Below are positions 34,421-45,399 of a stretch of 64,000 nt of DNA, in pieces. The position numbers were made by a program, and so were the translations under genes. Below the pieces are notes generated by a model that was given only the letters and a program-made list of their open reading frames with translations, was not told the origin of the DNA and made no database searches. Location of the stretch: positions 31,873,239 through 31,937,238 of the forward strand of contig CM046864.1 in assembly GCA_025617745.1 (NCBI GenBank), written 5' to 3'. This DNA comes from Heliocidaris erythrogramma. Lineage: Eukaryota > Echinodermata > Echinoidea > Camarodonta > Echinometridae. Position 1 is the first letter of the stretch; each line of letters starts with the position of its first letter.

Positions 34421-34545
34421 GTGTGTGTGTGTGTAAATTGGGTTTTTACAGACGTGTATCAATCAGATATGATTATTCACGTCTTTTAAACGTCACCATC
34501 CGAAAGTGACTCAGTCTCGAACCTGAATCAGTTTATAACTCAAAC
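34421..34545 (-). mobile_element. SINE-like fragment with (CA)n tail
   Basis: Minus strand: aggttcgagactgag (B-box-like), cactttcggatggtgacgtt, an inner stretch atcatatctgattgatacac, and a CA repeat. The same sequence lies on the plus strand at 62655-62785. The ggatg-gacgtt phrase is seen in the bodies of invertebrate tRNA-derived SINEs. Confidence 0.65.
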
Positions 34546-34549
34546 TCAG

Positions 34550-35870
34550 CATCTCAAACAGGTGATTTTATATCGGAAGAGTTCTATGTCAACTTGGTCA
34601 CTGTCCTTTTGAATTATTGCTTGAGCTTTGTCTGATCAAGCAACAAGGTGTTTTTGAGTTCTGTTTTGCCCAATATTGCATAACATTAAAAGATCTTATT
34701 AATAGTTGAATTGTTATCTATTTTTTTATGTATAAGGATTTGTTTTGTTTAACTTGCATGGTGACAAGATCTCTGGTTCGTTCAACAAACAGTTTCCTTT
34801 GTTATATGCAATATTGGGCAACAAACAGCATCTAAATAAAGGGCAAATTAAGGCCAAATGACTGTAGTCTGGGAGACACGCCCACAAGCGTCTCATTTCT
34901 TGTGCTGTGCAAGCTATATTGTGTATCACAGATATGTGTTGTTATTGCATGTGTTTTCTATGCCCTTTGACTGGTGTTGCACTCCGCAGGAGCATTGGCT
35001 TTTATAATATTAAATGTGTTTACAAATTAATCTGAAGATGTGTGGGCGTGTCTCCTTTTGACGTAAGTTTCCCAAAACCATTGCATACTTCGACATACAT
35101 TTTAACACCAGTTGTTAATCACCTGGACCTCAAGGTCAATACTCCTTAAAACTTTATCTAAAATTTCTATGTATCAGTAGATTTAGTTAAAGTAGTTACC
35201 AGTTCTACAATGAAGATTACATGTAGATAGGGAGGGCTATAGTAACAGTCATTGACAGGAGGTATTTGTGTAATCCTGATTTCAAACCGTCACATTATCT
35301 GGAATAAATACATTATTATTGCAATAGTTACAGCTATGTAAATTTTAAGCTGACTTCAAACACAAACATGCTTGGACTAATTAAGAACAAATTTAACTTG
35401 TTAGCAATTGTTTTCAAAACAACCATTGTGTGCTCACGTAAAATACCTTGTCAATATACAGAAGTTACCCATATTACTCATAAACTACTTAAAGGGTCAC
35501 TAAAATAAAAAAATAATTGCCCATTTTTCGTAGGAAGGTGTCATCAGGAGCCAAAAAATATCCATCACACAATTTTTTATGCATTCAGTCATATTTTATA
35601 ATCATTTGAAAAGTATATTTTTGCTGATTTACACAGTCATAAGCCCCGCCCCTAAAAAAAAACCCATCCAAGCGACATCGTGATCACGTGATCTGTGACG
35701 CATGAAAAGTAAGGGAAAATATTCCACTAACCTATACCGTGCGCGCCCGGAGGCCCCTGGCAGGCCCAGCCCGGTGCCGAGCATGATATTCACCGCATCG
35801 ACCATTTCCATTGCGTATTTTCGTGTGTTTAATTCCTCACAATAACTTTGATTTTGGGACACAGTTTCAT
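34550..35870. other. intergenic interval with inverted pair
   Basis: gcccaatattgcataa (about 34669) and ttatatgcaatattgggc (about 34803) form an inverted pair 120 bp apart. A GC-richer stretch at 35640-35870 with CG sites lies just 5' of the THAP region and may be an old promoter; no gene otherwise. Confidence 0.4.
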
Positions 35871-35875
35871 CAATA

Positions 35876-36210
35876 ATGCCTAATCGGTGAATAGCTGCGG
35901 GCTGTAGCAAGACCCCTAAAGATGGTGTAAGCCTACATCATTTTCCTAAAGATGAAAATCTACGGAAATTGTGGGTTGCAAATGTAAAGCTCACGCGGGC
36001 AGAGTGGCAAGGGCCGGCCAAGTGAGTGGAGTACGTACAATCTGCAGCGATCACTTTGCCGAAGATGATTTTGAGCATCCTGGCCTGTATTCCAAATTTG
36101 GCATGAAGAGAAGGATAAGCTAGCTAAAAGATTCAGCTGTTCCAACGATCAGACTTGGAGTCAAGTCTTCTAATCTGTTTTTCAACGACAACAGCTGCAG
36201 CAGCTTCACC
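35876..36210 (+). pseudogene. THAP zinc-finger domain, decayed
   Basis: From the ATG at 35876 the plus strand reads MPNR, a stop, then GCSKTPKDGVSLHHFPKDEN, LRKLWVANVKLTRAEW. After a frame change near 35995 it reads TICSDHFAEDDFEHPGLYSK, FGMKRRIS, a stop, and KDSAVPTIRLG. This is a complete C2CH THAP motif: C-x(2-4)-C lead, FP-D, W, C-x2-H, and the closing AVPTI-type tail. THAP domains bind DNA and occur both in host factors and at the start of P-type transposases. Two in-frame stops and one shift make it a pseudogene; no transposase body is visible downstream. Confidence 0.8.
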
Positions 36211-36211
36211 C

Positions 36212-36285
36212 GTAGACCGAAAATTCTGTCTCTCGCTCGTTAGCTAAGACGACCTAACGAACGAGAGACAGCATTTTGGGTCTAC
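36212..36285. repeat. 74-bp near-perfect inverted repeat
   Basis: Arm gtagaccgaaaattctgtct continuing to ctcgctcgtta, loop of about 10, and its inverse ending ttttgggtctac with a few mismatches. cacccgta lies on both sides (about 36208-36215 and 36288-36295), which could be an 8-bp target duplication of a mini-element. Confidence 0.75.
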
Positions 36286-36292
36286 TGCACCC

Positions 36293-36336
36293 GTAACGCC
36301 AGGGAGCTCCAACGCGTTGGAGCTCCCTGGAGTTAC
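36293..36336. repeat. 44-bp palindrome
   Basis: The central 32 bp (36299-36330) are a perfect palindrome, CCAGGGAGCTCCAACG plus its inverse with no spacer. It extends on both sides with gtaac/gttac to 44 bp with one mismatch pair. Confidence 0.95.
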
Positions 36337-36339
36337 TTC

Positions 36340-37195
36340 ACCCACGGCCCTTCACCGTATTCTGCGAGGGGTTCAAACATATAATATGGTCGAATTTCCC
36401 CTTGCCACTCGAGCTTCTTTGCCTTCGGGTCTGATAAATCATCTGCCAGTAAATCAGAGTTCGTATCTGCATGGCTCAGAAAAGTCCTCCAATTCGAAAT
36501 CGCGGGCACTTTTCCTCTCTCTATAAGTCACTCGAATTCAGCCAAAATCTAAGTCAGTGCTAATGTACTATGTAAAGCGAAGTAAAAAAAAAAGCCGTAA
36601 GGGAAACAAAACAAAAGCGTTCACCAGTCGCTATGTACGAGGGGAACATAGTCACTGCCGTACTAAAGATGTGTAGGACATTGTACAATCATACAGACGC
36701 ATAAAACGGCTGTGCACGCGTTTATGACCAATGCAAAACTTTCGTTCGGCAAGCTCAGATGGATGAGAACATTGTTCAAAAGAAAAGCTAAAAAACAAAA
36801 CAAGAGCTATATATTTGGGCAAAAGCGTTTTCTGATCTTGTAGAAAATATATTGCTAATGATTATTCACTCCTAAGATTATATTGATTAATTTCCTATTT
36901 TCATAAATTGTCCGTTGAACAGAGGGGTCAAATACCGCATTCTGTGTACAATATTATATGATGCAGCCTGCAGATCTTGTGCCTCTTACTTTTCATACGT
37001 CACTTGGGGGTTAGCCAATCAGCTCACGAGTTTTAAGGAACGGTCCCAAAACCTCTACTTTTTCCCCCTTTTCGCCAAAACAAGACATAATTTGGACAAT
37101 CGGTTGGCAGATTCGTGATTAGAAGGCAAAACTACATGGAATGAGCACCATTTTTTCTCTAATTTAGTCAACCTTTAAAGAGGAACAACATAATC
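36340..37195. other. interval without recognisable gene
   Basis: cttacttttcatacgtcac (about 36988) is the inverse of gtgacgcatgaaaagtaag (35696). The two could be remains of terminal repeats around the THAP remnant, but the match is only 19 bases. Confidence 0.4.
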
Positions 37196-37199
37196 CAAA

Positions 37200-39491
37200 T
37201 TGTCACTCTTTGACATATTAGCAAATCCAAGGGGTTTTTGTTCTATCAATTTATTGTGAGCTTTGACAACATAGCAACAAGGCTCTCTGGCCTTTACCTA
37301 AAAGCATGGTAATGGTCATGGTAAAATAATGTTTCCAAGACCAGTAAGACAAAGTACACTACACTGTGTTGTATTTTACCAAACACTGGCAATTCAGCTA
37401 CATCAAAGCAGAGTACTAGTGGTTGGAAGTACCACTTATCTTTACCCAGTTGGCATCATAAATCTCTGTGTCATGTCTTGTCTGTAGTTTCTCTTCTACA
37501 CAATGAACACAATCTGGTATCAGGTCTGAAACAAGGATAGAATCACCTGGTCCTATTTCCATAGTTTCTAAGGGCAGGGCTGATTTCAAGAAATGCATTT
37601 GTGCCACTTGGTGCTTCTTGGCAACTGACTTACAGATATTCTTGTAATTTCTAACACTATCTGCGACTCTGCTGAAGTAATTGTGTTTTGCTTCATTACG
37701 CATAGCCCAAACATGTACCAGAGGCCATACCTTTTCCAAACAGGTGGGATAATGAATCATGAAATGGTGTTTGGGCAACAGTCTCTTGTTTGGAAATACA
37801 TTCTTAAAATGACGATGATGATCACTGATTAATACACGAAGTTAAACAATCAGACCTGGTGTAACTTTGGGTGAAAATACAATATCCATACAATTAAGCA
37901 ACTTCAATATAAGTTCCCAATGAATGTCACCTTCTTCAATTTCATGACTTATTACCAATGGTAAGTGCCTAATTATACACCGTGACTGCATGGCTTTCTG
38001 GCCTATACTGTTACCAGGAGAATCTAGCTTCACATTTGTTGGCTTCTTTTTCTGCTCAGTAATGTCATATTTGTGGCTTGAAAGTCTAGATTTCAAATCT
38101 TCCTGAGAGAATAATGGAGGGTTTCTTTCTTTGATGTAATAATTCAATACCAATTTGAGTTCATATTGGACAATTCTTTTGATTACATCATGCATAACAT
38201 TAAGTGCAAAGTTAGATGACACATGAAAAAACACACAGTCATTCAAAACAGATGCCCTTCTGACCCCAAATACATGACCAGAGCCTGCTCGTTCTGCTTC
38301 TTCCACATGATGTTCATAAGTTTCCTTGCTTCGCAATACACTTTCATCTTCAACAAACAGTGCTGTGCTTCCTCGTTGCTTGTAACACACATTCTACAAT
38401 AGTAAGATGCAGAAAAACCTTCAACGAATCCAAACAAAGAATGTATACCCAAATTATCTCCACTAAATTGAGTTAGAGTTCCCTTTTTCAACCTTCCATC
38501 AGGGAGCTGGATTCCCTTAGTTGAAAGAGTGTTAATATCTTTAACAAATTGCTCTAAAACTTTACCAAAATCCATATTTTTTTATATCCTCTGTGTAACA
38601 TAATGCAATGAGGTGAATATTGAGCAATGAAGAATTCAATCTTGGTAGTAAATTCTTCAAAGAAAAGTAGAGCGCACCAAGTTTGTGTATACTTGTTTTT
38701 GATCCCAAGGGATTCACTGTTTCAAAATCGTCATTTTTTTTCCTTCCCGAAAGAGAGGATTTTCCATGAACAAATTGCCATCACAATAATCTCTCAAAAT
38801 AAAATCACTGCTGATATGATCACTAGTAACATGCTGATAAATATCTGGGTGTTTCAGCAGTAGTTCTAATGTCTGCAGTACTGGAATGTAAATAAATGTA
38901 TCCTCTACAGGAATCAACTCAAACTTATTGGTATGTTTATTCAGACGAGTTTCGAAACGAACTCCTAATGTCATTTCATGGGGTTCCACCATATCCTCTG
39001 CAAAGTGTTTCCAACGTTTATAAGAGGAATCAAGGTTCTCAAAAGGCTTTTAAAGAGATGACAAATGAGACTGAATTTCAGTGTAAACTTCACAATCTGT
39101 AGACATATCATGCCTTTCAAAAGCAGATGTTACTGCTGCAGAAGCACTTTTAACTATGTCACTTATGATGATTCCTGCTGAATTGACTACTTCATTTATT
39201 TTAGTTTCTGGAATTACTGTACTGGCCGACATTTTTTAAATAAAATTTTTATCCTCCATCATCACTACTGCCTTCATCATGTTGAACAGCAATACCAGCA
39301 TCACATTCAACATCACAGTGTTCTGGGATTTCTTCTAAAACTGCTGGAAATTCATTATGCAGTTCAGCTGAATGACAGGAAGCTAGATGTCTCTTAAAGC
39401 CACTGAAGGAAGTAAATGTCATAGGGCACCCATGCTGACCACATTCCAACTTTATATTACTCCCATCATATATACCGAGCACAAACCTCAA
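37200..39491 (-). pseudogene. C2H2 zinc-finger, transposon-type uncharacterised protein
   Basis: Minus-strand frames in order: a C2H2 finger (CGQHGCPMTFTSFSGFKRHL, 39249-39491) with an acidic tail; a helical segment (39050-39232); GVRFETRLNKHTNKF, DTFIYIPVLQTLELLLKHPD, DYCDGNLF (38714-38992); LYFSLKNLLPRLNSSL (other frame, near 38660); FSGDNLGIHSLFGFVEGFSA with SYYCRMC (38243-38575); NDCVFFHVSSNFALNVMHDV and IRHLPLVISHE, DIVFSPKV (37842-38390); LLPKHHFMIHYPTCLEKVWP and EAKHNYFSRVADSVRNYKNI (37416-37778); ELPVFGKIQHSVVYFVLL in another frame to about 37300. I recognise this series as a large uncharacterised family repeated in fish and invertebrate genomes and probably mobile. One in-frame stop (37842) and at least four frame changes make this copy non-functional. 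Confidence 0.75.
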
Positions 39492-39551
39492 AAGCTGAAG
39501 GATCCTATGGATACCTGCTAACTGCTAACTACATTTGAAGCAAATCATGAT

Positions 39552-41440
39552 TTACATATTAAGCAACTTAGCACGCAGTTCTCTCACTTTTGGTGGCTCC
39601 ATGGTTATCTCCACATCTACCCCATAGATGGTGGTTTGGATGAATGTCCAAAAATTCTTCAGTGGGCGAGCATATTCCAAGCCGAACACATAGTGTGACT
39701 TAAATAGGACATCCACTGCTCCCTCGATGTCATGAGCATCGCATGGCAGGGTCCTGTGATCTATGATCATGAAGTAATGAGTTATTTGCGATTTTGACTG
39801 TCCGAAAGCCAGAAGGAATGGCTGCATTTGTTGCTTCCCTTGCTTAAGAAACTGTTCAAGATTGAGTCCACCCTGTAAGCAGAAGAGAAGTATTGGCATT
39901 AAATGTAGGTTAAGTCTGAATATACTTATAAGTAGGATATTTTACTTCATAGATGGAATGATGAGACTCGGAATGAAAAATAGAAACCATGCAACCTGAT
40001 TTTGTGTGAAAACTCCATTCATTATTAGCATAATTTTATTGCCAATTACAGAGTAATTAATTGGCATTGTTTTGATACGATATCATTCCAGACTCCCAAT
40101 AGATGTACAGATGTTGCTAAGCCAGTAACTGATGTAGCAATTGACTAAATTACACAAAAATTGGTGTTCAATCGAGAAAAAGCAATGTCAGGGTTTCCAA
40201 TAAAACATAAAAAGAATACTAAATGGATTCTTGACGGCACGCAGTTAAATCAATGCGTCCTATACTGCCAAATCTTAAATATATCACAAATTTTTCCAAA
40301 ACTTTAATAACCTATTGTCACTCTCACATGCATGCAAGCATATTATCACAAGGACGAAATTGGGTCGGATGGATGGACAGACAGACAATCTGAATACACA
40401 ACGCCTCTGGCACCCACCTTTGGTGGGCAGATTGAGGCATAAAAATAAGAATATCTTTACAAAATCAACTGCATCTCCAGCAGCATTATAATCCAAGTGA
40501 TGATAGGAATTTAACGTTTTCTTCAACACCATGGATTACAAGATCACACCTTTTCGAACCGTGGGAGGAGATCAACTGCTGAGCGAACTGACATCTTTCC
40601 ATCAGGGACACATCATCCCTGATTAGACGGTGGCAAGAGACACAAGAGGAGTACGAGTATGGCAGTATCTCCATCCCAACCTGTCATGGAGGGGGGGGGG
40701 GGGGGGGGGGGGAGAGGGAGCCTTATTAGTTTGTGAAAATGATATCAAACAGGTGAGATTTAGGAGGTAATGGTATATTTTTAAAAAGCCTTGGTCTATT
40801 TGATGAAAAATTATTGTATTTTAAGATTTGGGGTGATTTTGTTCATAATTACTACTCTATTCATATGTATTCATTTTTTAAATCAATGACTAGATGGATT
40901 ACTGTATGCTCGCGGTCAAAATCAGTGCTGTGATCTGCAACCGCCAGATATGAAATATATCACACATTCATGTTGAATTTTCAAAAACTTGATCACAGAA
41001 TTAGATCATTCTGTATATTTTAAGCACATGCATGCGTTCCACAAAATTTTCCTCATAGGACCTTAATAAATCTTCAGAGAAATTTAAAAAATGCCTTTCA
41101 AGTCTTATGAGTCTATTTTGCAATGAAAAGGTGAAAGTTTCCACAAACACCATGAAGCTGTTTTAAAATAGCACTTTCTAAAACATTGGTGATTAAACTG
41201 AACATTTAAAATTTCAAAGTGAACATGGAAAGTAGTGTCCAACAGGATTCATACCCTCAAAAATGGGATCACTACTCTCCTCTCTGGATATGAGCTTCAA
41301 AACTTGTTCCAGAATAGGATTAGTGTGTATTCCCCTGGCCAGAGACAGAACTTTTTCCTTGATGGCAGGCCACTTCTCCAAGAAGCATGAGTATTTGTCC
41401 GGGAACAGTAGCTGGAAATCTTGTTCAATCTGTTAACAAC
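39552..41440 (-). CDS. multi-exon companion gene, uncharacterised family, partial
   Basis: Last exon (39552-39884, acceptor ttctgcttacag) encodes GGLNLEQFLKQGKQQMQPFL, KSQITHYFMIIDHRTLPC, AVDVLFKSHYVFGLEYARPL, FIQTTIYGVD and VRELRAKLLNM then stop. An upstream exon (about 41257-41423, acceptor ttgttaacag, donor gtatga) encodes QDFQLLFPDKYSCFLEKWPA and HTNPILEQVLKLISREESSD. An intermediate exon is probable near 40465-40675 (YNAAGDAVDF before a gtaaag donor) but its frame is unclear. The pieces match an uncharacterised protein family of fish and invertebrates that ends in a FLQTTVY-type helix. No frame damage is seen in the two clear exons. The start lies outside what I can recognise, beyond the LTR pair. 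Function unknown. Confidence 0.6.
39901..40450. other. intron of companion gene with dispersed repeat
   Basis: At 40345-40440 the text ggacgaaattgggtcggatg, a gaca run and cacctttggtgggcagattg with aggcat form a stretch that recurs in other versions near 45545 and 57180; likely a dispersed repeat. A G23 run is at about 40690. Confidence 0.45.
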
Positions 41441-41574
41441 ATACAAGTGAAATAATGGGCTACTTAATTTCATTTCCTTACACAACCAAGTGCTATCATA
41501 ACCCCTGCCCTCTGTTTGAATGTATTCTGCAAGCAATTTTTTTTTCAACTTACCAGTCCAGGAGTGTAATGAGA

Positions 41575-42472
41575 TAACTCAGCTGAGTCTGTGTTAGGAA
41601 AGTTAATAGCGCCACCTAGTGGTGATAATGCGATATATGAGAGATACGCAGGTGATACGATGTTCATGGATCCAGAGGCAGCGTCATGTTGTCATGCCTG
41701 TTAAATGTGAGTCAAACATAGTTATAAAGCTTACAGCACGATATGTCAAGCTTATAAACCCCTTTTGTACAGTTTAGAGTGTTGGGTAGTCCACCCCTTC
41801 ACTCATGTTAGTTATAGTTTAGACAAGTATTGCATGTTGTGTTATAAATAGTTGGTTTAGTTTTGTATGAGAGTAAACGTAGGAAAACTGTGCTATCTCA
41901 GAGGCAGAATAATCCTCTAGTGCAGTTAGAGTAACTGATAGTCCACTCGGTTACTCATTTACATACATATGCTAAGTGTTGTGTATTAAGTGTTGTATTA
42001 AGTTGATTTAGAAATAATTATTACTCAAGCGATGTTGACCAAGCATTGAATTGAAAAGCGATCAAGAAAGTTCACTACAGCAGCAAGCAAGTTTGAACAC
42101 TGAAGAACCTGGACTGAAATGAAACACTATAACCACACCACAAATTTTGGACTGAACTGGAACTTTAATTTTAGGTTCATTATCATATAAATCTGGAATT
42201 ATGTTGTTCTGGATTTGATACCTAAACATGATATATGTACCGGGTACTATAATTGCATTTCTTCATGAAAAGGGGGATGTAATGATATAACTCAGCTGAG
42301 TCTGTGTTAGGAAAGTTGATAGCGCTACCTAGTGGTGATAATGCGATATATGAGAGATACGCAGGTCATACGATGTTCATGGATCCAGAGGCAGCGTTAT
42401 GTTGTCATGCCTGTTAAATGTGAGTCAAACATAGTTATAAAGCTTACAACACGATATGTCAAGCTTATTACA
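41575..42472 (+). mobile_element. short non-autonomous LTR element (TRIM-like)
   Basis: Two direct copies of about 185-195 bp, 41575-41755 and 42278-42472, are over 95 percent alike. The second begins TGTAAT and ends ATTACA, as LTRs do, and is preceded by a purine tract gaaaagggggA, a typical polypurine tract. A TATA-like ttataaag lies inside each. The 520 bp between have no coding frame. The first copy lacks the final bases of the LTR, and no matching target duplication is seen, so the left junction or the ends are rearranged. Confidence 0.7.
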
Positions 42473-42479
42473 GTTCATA

Positions 42480-45150
42480 TCCTGTATCTTCATTCAAAAT
42501 AACTGGTAACAGACTTTTCTTCCATTTGCAATTTTATTGGCAACTTGACCACTATCAATATGTTTTGATTTTACCAAGTCCAGGTCAGTCTACATAAAAG
42601 GGGTATTGGGTAGGAAGACTTCTAAAATTAGAATCAGACATAATTTATCTGAATAAAGGTTTTCATATTATTTTGCTTAGTAGTGTTCGAAAAGGTAAAT
42701 ACTAATATTTTAGTTCTGCCTCTATGAAATAAAATTTAGATTTTGAATAATTTTGTCATACATGTATGCGTGTTTTGCGTGGTTTTACATGATATGACGT
42801 TTCACTTCGCTACCCAAATAGAGCCATTTCATGCATGCTGATGCAAAGATCAAGCATCCATAAAACAATGTTTATCGGCTACTGTGTTACATACATGTAC
42901 ATGTACAGGTCACTTTAACATTGTAGTCGAGGAGGGTTTGAGTTGCAACAGTGGTCTCTTGTAGGATTTCTTTCCACCAATATTTTCCCTTTGACATGAA
43001 AATGGAATTCAGTACATGTCTATACATGCAAAATACCATTTTTATCTGCTCTTGTGCTACTCTGTGAATACAGCACTTTCATAATGTAGATCAATACTAC
43101 ATATATTTGAGATAAATTCGCCTGTCATGTCTTGACATGTGCCATTAGCATTCTTAGAGATGTCATGGTCTAGTGGCTTAGTCACAGAACACTATGGATC
43201 ATACCCACTGTATGCAGTTTTCTCAAATCCTAACTAACAGTAACATCCTTTTTTAAACTGGGTTTTTCGCTTTTCATCACCCCCTCCCAATCGGGATACA
43301 ACATGTGGATAGTACTAATACTAATTTTGATCTCTGGATGAGAGCATAAATTTGAAATGTACAAAAAGATAAGTTGTACTTGAGATATTTAATCCCTCTT
43401 TAAATACAATGTATGCAAGCTTTAGTGAATAAAAGTTTGTCACTGATTCTTTTTCTGATTCTTTTTTTTTTAAATCATTATTCTTATATGTAGAAGAGTG
43501 TTGTAGTAGCTGTCTCACAAAATGGGGTTGACTAGAACTACATGTAATTCAAAGATTTTGACCAAATTTAGTGCCACTCATGTAGAGTAGCCTGGCCTCT
43601 ATGTTAAGTGACTCCCACTATAGAGATTTAGTCATTTTGATCAATTTGCTCTTGTGAAATATGCTATTGCCTTCAATTTTTTATTATGAACAGAAACCAT
43701 AGAAATCTGAAGATGTAACAGACAATATGCTATTTTCATATTGCCTTCAATTTTTTTGTCAATTTGTATTATGAACAGAAACCATAAAAATCTGAAGATG
43801 TAACAGTTGCATATGCTACCAATCCATCCACCTTGGCAGCATCTTCACCTCATAACAAGTCCTGGCATCGTAGTAGTGCCTGCTATTTGACAGCACTAGG
43901 GAAACTGCGCCTCTGTCAAAGCTGTTCTTCGACCCTCAAGGCAGGAGCCAGTAAGCTGCTTAATTACCTACCATCAAAGCAACCTTGTACCATGGTAAGA
44001 ACATTGAAGAAACGATAGGGGATAATTGGGGCTGTGTTAATGACAACCAGGGTCGAGGTCGACCTCTTTGTGCAGACGTAACCGACTAGATAATCAGCAA
44101 AGATCATGAAATGCTTGATTAGCTCTTTCACTAATTACCATATATACCGTAGAATGACCATTTACCTTTGTTCGATATAATTCCTATAACTGGCATATTT
44201 GTTGTTTAAAACTGTTTTCATTGGTACTGTGGTAGCCAGCAATCTTGCTCCTTGAAAATACAAAATCAGGCTCGGTACCTGTGAAAGTCACCCATTATAG
44301 CTCTTTGAGAAAGGAGGTTAAGGTTACATACATATCAACATCGTACATTTATGAATGATCACCTAGCGCATGCAATTTCCAGTTATGTAACTCCCTGTAT
44401 ATGAACCCATGTGATATTCAAAATTATGCTCCAGTGAAACAGCAACTTTTAGTCTGTTCGCTAGTAGAAAGTCACCCCATAGCTCTCTTTTGTACCACAC
44501 TATCAGAGATAACTTGTTCATACATGTTTGTATGAGTAGGCATAACAGGGCTAAAGCCAAACACAGAGAGTTACTGTACCTCATTGTGCCTTTTCAGTGG
44601 TCATATTTTATATTGACTAGTACTGGTACATATATTTAGTAAAACACCTGGCGTTTAAAAGTTTTGTACACTTCTTATGACCACCATGTTTTGGGAAGCA
44701 CTTGTTATAAGCACCAAGTTATCTGGCCTAATTTAGTTAAACTTGTACAAGAGAAGACTTGGGCCATATGCCTGAAAACCATGGTCCTAATCAGTGTAAG
44801 GAGCAAGTCAGATTGCAGGTTTCCACAGTATATAAAAGAGCCTGATGATAATGCCACATGACCAAAGTAAAACATTGAACTCTGTCAGATAAAGATATTG
44901 GATCATCTTGTATTGTGAGAGGCATTTCCCCATTTTGCCAGTAAATAAGCAATGCTAGCTTTGCAACTTGGTGGTCGACTTTGACAGTAATTTACAGTTT
45001 ACACTGCACCACCACATATAGATCATTCTGTGAGTGGGACGAATTCATACAGGTTGGGAGGTTTTTGGGGTTTACACAAATACACGTTTTCTGGGAAATG
45101 CATATCTATATTGTTTGTAAACGGGGAGGCACTTTTTTCCAAAGGTTTGT
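42480..45150. other. intergenic interval, no gene seen
   Basis: AT-rich. Contains a small tandem duplication at 43658-43806. Open frames are short and match nothing I recognise. Confidence 0.5.
43658..43806. repeat. tandem duplication of about 75 bp
   Basis: atatgctattgccttcaatt (first copy) and atatgctattttcatattgccttcaa (second) both lead to attatgaacagaaaccat and aaatctgaagatgtaacag. Confidence 0.85.
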
Positions 45151-45159
45151 TTTTCCAAC

Positions 45160-45395
45160 GGTTCATAATTCTGAAGATTCGTAATTCTGAATCACAAATT
45201 TCAAATAGCAGGAGGTGCATAATTCTGAAAATGAATAGGTTTATAATTCTGAACATCTGAAGCATTCGTTCAAATGTTTGTAACATGTATTCTTCTGCAG
45301 GTTAGTAATTTCAAAGAATGAAAAAGAATTCGTAATTCCAAAAGTGACGTAGGGTTGGTTCATAATTCTGAAAGTTTGTAATTCCGAAAATGCAA
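45160..45395. repeat. degenerate repeat of cataattctgaa
   Basis: At least nine variants of (c/g)(a/t)aattctgaa, spaced by 5-40 bp, with the flank gattcg or gaaaatg. Open frames on both strands here arise from the repeat. Confidence 0.8.
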
Positions 45396-45399
45396 CAGA

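Noticed and set aside
35629-35910. 93-codon minus-strand frame opposite the THAP region
   Set aside because: No recognisable family, and it overlaps the THAP reading on the other strand; GC content alone can explain the open frame.
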